From: Aquarana catesbeiana
Taxonomy: Eukaryota > Chordata > Amphibia > Anura > Ranidae
Assembly: GCF_042186555.1 (NCBI RefSeq)
Contig: NC_133336.1
Coordinates: 187,388,599-187,452,598 of the forward strand
DNA: 64,000 bases
Direction of reading: 5' to 3'
Below are positions 59,379 through 64,000 of the stretch, piece by piece (within the stretch, counting starts at the first letter, position 1; the number at the start of each line of letters is the position of its first letter). The translations under genes and the position numbers were made by a program. The notes beneath the pieces were generated by a model that was not told where the DNA came from, did not search any database, and was given only the letters and a program-made list of their open reading frames with translations.

Positions 59379-59850
59379 CAGTGGTCTCCAGACTGCGGCT
59401 CTTTGCTTGCCTTTATCCAACCCTTGGGGCACTTCTCCCCCCACTGACCCCAATTATGGGGCACTTCTCCCCCCACTGACCCCAATTATGGGGCACTTCT
59501 CCCCCCACTGACCCCAATTATGGGGCACTTCTCCCCCCACTGACCCCAATTATGGGGCACTTTTCCTCACACTGGACCCAACAAGAATGGTCTTCCTACT
59601 GACACCAATGATGGGACACTATTCTTCCTATTGACACCAATGATGGGACACTATTCTTCCTACTGATGCCAATGATGGGACACTATTCTTCCTACTGATG
59701 CCAATGATGGGGCACTATTCTTCCTACTGATACCAATGATGGGGCACTATTCTTCCTTCGGACACCAATGATGGGGCACTATTCTTCCTAATGATACCAA
59801 CGATTGGGCACATTCTTCCTACGGACACCGATGATGGGTTACTATTCAAA
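59379..59850 (-). mobile_element. hAT-like element with 32-bp minisatellite, copy 5, right end lost
   Basis: Left end CAGTGGTCTCCAGACTGCGG directly after ATCTAGAG. First about 5 units of ACTTCTCCCCCCACTGACCC + CAATTATGGGGC, then about 8 diverged units of ACTATTCTTCCTACTGATGC + CAATGATGGGGC. No GTTTGGAGACC end found. Confidence 0.85.
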
Positions 59851-61025
59851 AAGCAACATTACGTTATCTCTAACTTCCCCGGCAGTGGGTGCACTGCTCT
59901 TCTTTCTGATGCTCCTGGTTGTTGATGGACCCTTGGCTTTCTCGCTTACAATGCAGGACTGCTGGTCCTGCATTGTACGTGATTACAGAGTGCGATTGAC
60001 AGACGGAGAGCTGAGAAGATGTTTCAGGGATCAGTTGCATGGAGAGTAGGAAGCCTGCAGGAGTATAAGGGAGACCTAGACAAAAAAAGAACATTAACCC
60101 TTGCACTGCAGCTGAAGCCCCACTGCAAGGTAAGTTCAGCTTTAAGTGGTCTCTTGTTTCAAGAGACAGGAATGGCCGAATGTCACGTCCTTATGTTGAG
60201 GTTTGCTACTGTAGTGATCCATGGCATTCACAATATATCTTTTAGTAGTATGACTTTCCTGGTTGGTTGCTGAACTTTGTACATCATCATTACATCATAG
60301 CTTTGTAACTATGGCAGCCTTGGCCGGCCATGTGATAGGACACTGTGTCCTCTTATTGTGCTCTGTTATGTCATCTCAGAGCTGCCCAGCCCACCCTATG
60401 AATATTTTATGAGGCATCTCTTGCCCGGCCTTTCAGCTCCTATTCCCAGGATGTAATAGGATCTCAAGTCTGTTGCTTCTCTTGGCCTTCAATAACAGCC
60501 GTCCTTTTACAGAGCATTTAACATGTTGGCACCAAATGCCAAAGGACCGTAATTGGCATCCCTCAGGCATCTTATATTAAAAGCTGGCACAGCTGGTTAA
60601 TGCCACCGTTTGTGGCCATAGAGTAGGGTTAGGCAGCCTCGGCACTTTAGCTGTTGCAGAACTAAACGTTCCATGAAGCATTGCAAAACTGAGCCACAGG
60701 CATGAATCCTAGAGGCAGAGGCATGATGGGATTTGTAGTTTCACCCTAGCTGGAGTGTTGAGGTTGCCTACAACTGGTATAGAGGAAGAGAGTAAGGAAG
60801 GGTTACTACCTTTGTCGGGTTTTTAATTGGAGTCTGTGTCCCCATTTGAGAGATTTCTCCTCGCTTCCTGTCCAGCAGGTTACAGGTGTCAGAACGGGTA
60901 AAGAAGGGAAATCTTCCCCATTTGTAATTAAATGGAACAGGTTCTTCTTCTTACCACTCTGTAACTGGAGCAAACAGCTTTGACTGGATTTGGGTTTAAC
61001 CCCTTCCTGACTGCAGCCTATAGAT
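59851..61025. other. Intron 9; short palindromic fragments only
   Basis: 60625-60775 pairs loosely (AGGCAGCCTCGGCACT against AGTGTTGAGGTTGCCT), probably an old hAT-like MITE. No exon. Confidence 0.45.
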
Positions 61026-61188
61026 CAGGGATATGCAATTAGCGGACCTCCAGCTGTTGCAAAACTACAGGTCCCATCATGCCTCTGGGTGTGAAGCTTG
61101 TGGCTGTCAGAGTCTTGCGATGCCTCATGGGACTTGTAGTTCTGGAACAGCTGGGGGTCCTCTAATTGCATATCCCGGATCTAGATGA
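61026..61188. mobile_element. hAT-like MITE, CAGGGATATGCAATTAG end
   Basis: Ends CAGGGATATGCAATTAG and CTAATTGCATATCCCGG; flanks ctatagat / atctagat agree at 6 of 8. Arms include AACTACAGGTCCCATCATGC and GCCTCATGGGACTTGTAGTT. Confidence 0.9.
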
Positions 61189-61507
61189 ATGTTGTCAGAG
61201 ATCGTTCCTTTGCACCCCTGCACACTGTTCAATTTGAAACTACACTGATAGCTACCAGTCTCCGACCACTGACTGGGAACTAGTCAGCATAGTTCTTGAT
61301 AATGTGATCGCCCTGACAGCCAATCATGGTAGTCGCAAAACTTGTTTACAGCCAATCGTGGTGGTCACATGAGGTTTGTTTACAAACAAATCTGCCGGCT
61401 GCTGCTGTCTCTTGCAACCGGCAGTCCGATGTGATCTGTATACATTAACACGCCAAGCAGAAGCAAAATCCAGCTTTGTTTTGGACGTTAATTACAAGTT
61501 CACTTAA

Positions 61508-61710
61508 GGCTCCGTCCCCACTAGTGACTTGTCATGTGACTTTGGACACATACAGTCGCAGCCCATTGATTTCAATGGCACCTGTTCCAATCTATGCGAG
61601 TTAAAATTGCAGCAACTTAGAAAAGGTTCCCACATTACTTTGTTGCAACTTGAGTGCCAGAAAGTGTAAAGTCGCACGACTTTGTAGTTAAACTAGTGGG
61701 AAGGCTGCCA
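61508..61710. mobile_element. MITE, GGCTCCGTCCCCACTAGTG end
   Basis: Follows TTAA; relative of 22266-23690 (shared GCCCATTGATTTCAATGGCA-like block). Right end CTAGTGGGAAGGCTGCC. Confidence 0.65.
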
Positions 61711-61774
61711 AAATTGCAGCTTGAAAATACAAATGTAATAAAACTAAACTAACGTTTTTTCTTTTTTCTTGCAG

Positions 61775-61859
61775 CGTCACATTATCTCTGGAAGCCAAGT
61801 TAAATTTTTTGCATAATTACATGACGGTCACCTGGCTTTCTCTGCCATGCGAGACGCAG
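61775..61859 (+). CDS. OTUD7B: OTUD7B coding exon 10 (end of OTU domain)
   Basis: Residues 398-426, (S)VTLSLEAKLNFLHNYMTVTW then LSLPCETQ. Matches human SVILSLEVKLHLLHSYMNVKW. Acceptor cttgcag after a long pyrimidine tract, donor cag|gtatgc, phase 0. The next exon (human APLAQPES...) was not found before position 64000. Confidence 0.94.
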
Positions 61860-62509
61860 GTATGCTTGAGGGGGGGGTCAGACTATAAAAGGATTAAGTT
61901 GTGTATAATCCAGAGACAGATTAAGGTAGAACGGGGCCCTAGACAAGGTAGCAGCTTTGGCCCCACCTTGACATTGAGACGCGTTGCAACAGGCACAGAA
62001 ATGCCACCCCATTTGCATTGTCTGCATTGGCAGTGATCCTTCAGACACCAACTGCCTTCCAATACATCCTCCTTGGCGAGGTGACCGTCATGGGCACAGC
62101 TTTGACCAATTACATAATCTCATTGGTTTACCACATGAATCTTGTGGCTGGGCCCCCTGGACAACCCCCCCAGGCACTAGGCCTCTGCTTAGGTTGCCTT
62201 GCAGATGATCTGTCTCTTGGTATATTACCACTTTTGCTGTTTATTATGCTTGTATTAAATATGCAGTGCTAACAGGTACACATACATAAATGCATGTATA
62301 AAATGTTTGGCCGATTTAAACCACCCTGAACAGCCACTTTATAAGGTCTACCTGTGTTCTATCATAGAGCTGATCTCCAGGTTTTAGTAAAGGTTAAATA
62401 GTTTATTTGGACCAAGCTGATCCAAGTGACTGATTACCTTCATTACTAGATGTATAAACTTTTATGTAGCCTGGATGGGAACCTCCCAAAAAAACAAAAA
62501 AGGAATCCG
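61860..62509. other. Intron after exon 10, nothing recognised
   Basis: No exon matching the expected next OTUD7B segment. Confidence 0.45.
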
Positions 62510-62765
62510 GCTGAACGCTACTCAGCCATTCGTAGGGAGCTTTGTATTCTATGAATGAATACAAAGCTTCCTCTAATTGGCGGGGAATCTGTGACATTTT
62601 CCATCTGCCTCAGCCATTCATAGGGAGCTTTGTATTCTATGAATGAATACAAAGCTTCCCCTGATTGGCTGAGGCAGATGGAAGATGTCTCAGATTCCCC
62701 ACCAATTAGAGGAAGCTTTGTATTCATTCATAGAATACAAAGCTTCCTGTGAATGGCTGAGCCGC
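62510..62765. repeat. Triple hairpin repeat
   Basis: GCTTTGTATTCTATGAATGA + ATACAAAGC occurs near 62538 and 62628, and reversed near 62714. Each is itself a hairpin, and the outer parts (CAGCCATTCGTAGG / GTGAATGGCTGAG) pair as well. Confidence 0.85.
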
Positions 62766-63071
62766 ACTCAGCCCTACTTGATTTTGTTATCGAAGTGAGA
62801 CAGGAAGTCTCCATCTCACTGCTGGAACACAGAGCTGTATACTGTATGTAGCTGAGGCTACATATAGTTTATACAGCGGGCTTTAAAGTGATTTGTAACG
62901 TTTTGGGGGGTTTTTTTTTGTTAACAAACACTTTTTACTTACTTGCTAGGTGCAATTCCATTGCACAGAACAGCCTCAAACCTCCTCTTCTCAGGTCCCC
63001 CGCCCTTTTACTCCTGTTTCGTCCCTGGAAGAGGAAGTGAGGGGGATATAAAATAACCCTCCAGCGCTCAC

Positions 63072-63445
63072 CATAAAGCTAAATACACGCTATACAATTT
63101 TCTGTAGATATTTTCGTTCAGATTTACCAAAACCATATAATATGAGGTCAAACCTTAAGACCCCATACACAATATAACTTTTGTTGTCTGATTTCCTTTA
63201 GATTTACCAAAACCATGTAGTGGAAGGGCCTGCCTGATTGCATACAAATTGAAACTCCTAAGGTCGGACCTCATATTATATGGTATTGGTAAATCTAAAG
63301 GAAAAAATCTAAAGCAAATTGTATAATGTGTATCCAGCTTAAGAGTTTCAATTTGTATGCAATCAGGCAGGCCCTTGCACTACATGGTTTTGGTAAATCT
63401 GAAGGAAATCAGACAACAAAAGTTGTACAGTGTGTATGGGGGTCT
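63072..63445. repeat. Interleaved inverted repeats (A B A' B')
   Basis: A (about 63072-63157) pairs with A' (about 63256-63340) through CATATAATATGAGGT/ACCTCATATTATATG. B (about 63160-63256) pairs with B' (about 63340-63442) through AACTTTTGTTGTCTGATTTC / GAAATCAGACAACAAAAGTT. Confidence 0.8.
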
Positions 63446-63847
63446 CGCTTTATTCATCTGTTCAAAATGCATTATTAGATAATTGTATTGCTTAGTTGTC
63501 CTTATGTATACAAATATGGCAGACGTGCTGATAATCCATTCAAAGGTTATAAACTAAATCCACACAAAGCTGTAGTCTTCACAGGTATCATAAACAAGTA
63601 TTAAAATTTATGGGCAAAGGATGTTCGTTGGTACAAGTACACAGGACAATCAGCTTGGTGCTGCATAAAGGAACCCTTGAATGTACACATTTAGTTCTCC
63701 ACTATAATAAAGCAATACTTTTATTATGAAAAAATGTAAAAATAAGAGTTAAATTAAAAACCCCTATAGTCTCTAACAAAAAAAAAAAAAACTGCCAAAA
63801 AGTTCCTAAAAAAACTTCCATGCAGGCAGGAGTGTAGGATCACGTAT

Positions 63848-63873
63848 ATGTGTGTGTGTGTGTGTGTGTGTGT

Positions 63874-63932
<59 letters not shown>
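63848..63932. repeat. (TG)n(TA)n(CA)n microsatellite
   Basis: TG units, then ATACATATA, then TA units, then CA units. The two outer arms are complementary. Confidence 0.95.
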
Positions 63933-64000
63933 TTACAATGGCACACATCCCTGCTTGGCTATCCTTGCAAGAAGATCTCTGTTGAGATGTGTCAGAAGTG

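Larger units (their letters stand above)
1069..64000 (+). other. OTUD7B: OTUD7B (Cezanne) gene body, partial at 3' end (and probably 5')
   Basis: Ten exons join into a 426-codon open frame matching vertebrate OTUD7B from its N terminus through the OTU domain. Known role of the family: a cytoplasmic/nuclear cysteine deubiquitinase that prefers Lys11-linked ubiquitin chains and acts in NF-kB, mTORC2 and cell-cycle (APC/C substrate) control. Seen here: an N-terminal UBA-like segment (residues about 1-45), a basic linker, and the catalytic domain from about residue 113 to 422 with motif TTGDGNCLLHA (Cys178) and YDQAHFSAL (His342). Spacing Cys to His is 164 residues, the same as human. The segment SGLVYTEEEWQKEW separates it from the paralogue OTUD7A, which lacks SGLVYT. 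The exons for the basic C-terminal half and the A20-type zinc finger are outside the window, as is the promoter. The frame has no stop or frameshift, so the gene looks intact. Confidence 0.95.

Noticed and set aside
1069..61859. OTUD7A (Cezanne 2) as the identity of the gene
   Set aside because: Exon 6 has SGLVYTEEEWQKEW, absent from OTUD7A, and exons 3 and 7 match OTUD7B more closely; a few OTUD7A-like residues (EVPP, DSEHK) do not outweigh this.

Overview
The window is vertebrate nuclear DNA, almost certainly from a frog. It holds part of one protein-coding gene on the + strand, OTUD7B (Cezanne), a K11-preferring OTU-family deubiquitinase. I place ten coding exons, from the initiator exon (coding from 1100) to an exon ending at 61859. 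All introns checked are GT-AG and the reading phases join into one uninterrupted 426-codon frame. It covers the N-terminal UBA region and essentially the whole OTU catalytic domain: Asp175, Cys178 and His342 here match human Asp191, Cys194 and His358, a constant offset of 16. The remaining 3' exons (linker and C-terminal A20-type zinc finger) lie beyond position 64000, and any non-coding first exon and promoter lie before position 1. I found no second gene, no RNA gene and no CRISPR array.

The rest, more than 95 % of the bases, is intron filled with non-autonomous DNA transposons, often nested. Composition and families (many palindromic MITEs, decayed Tc1-like elements, a non-LTR retrotransposon tail ending in a frog-typical TTACATAG-type 3' end) fit a ranid-like frog genome; the species call is inference. 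Target-site duplications (TSDs) can be read directly and sort the elements into three classes. (1) Elements flanked by TTAA (piggyBac-like target), many starting AGTGG, AGTGA or AGCGG. (2) Elements flanked by TTA/TAA with ends such as GGCTACTTTCACACTG or GGCCTCATGCACACTGG (PIF/Harbinger-like target). (3) Elements with 8-bp TSDs and CAG...CTG or TAG...CTA ends (hAT-like).

Layout: 1-1068 upstream sequence; exon 1 1069-1175; intron 1 (28 kb) with nested MITEs, a Tc1 fossil (15115-16968), a likely solo LTR (14097-14395), two related minisatellites (9840-10165, 25720-26447) and a CT-rich tract held between 115-bp inverted arms (18441-19369); exons 2 and 3 at 29.5 and 32.6 kb; a 12-kb intron; exons 4-7 at 45.0-49.4 kb; a 6.6-kb intron with a decayed 36-bp satellite invaded by two nested MITEs; exons 8-10 at 56.0-61.9 kb; then intron to the end.

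The most interesting non-genic signal is a hAT-like element family carrying an internal 32-bp minisatellite. Five copies occur here with different array lengths, three of them with exact 8-bp TSDs. I see no new biochemical pathway or defence system.
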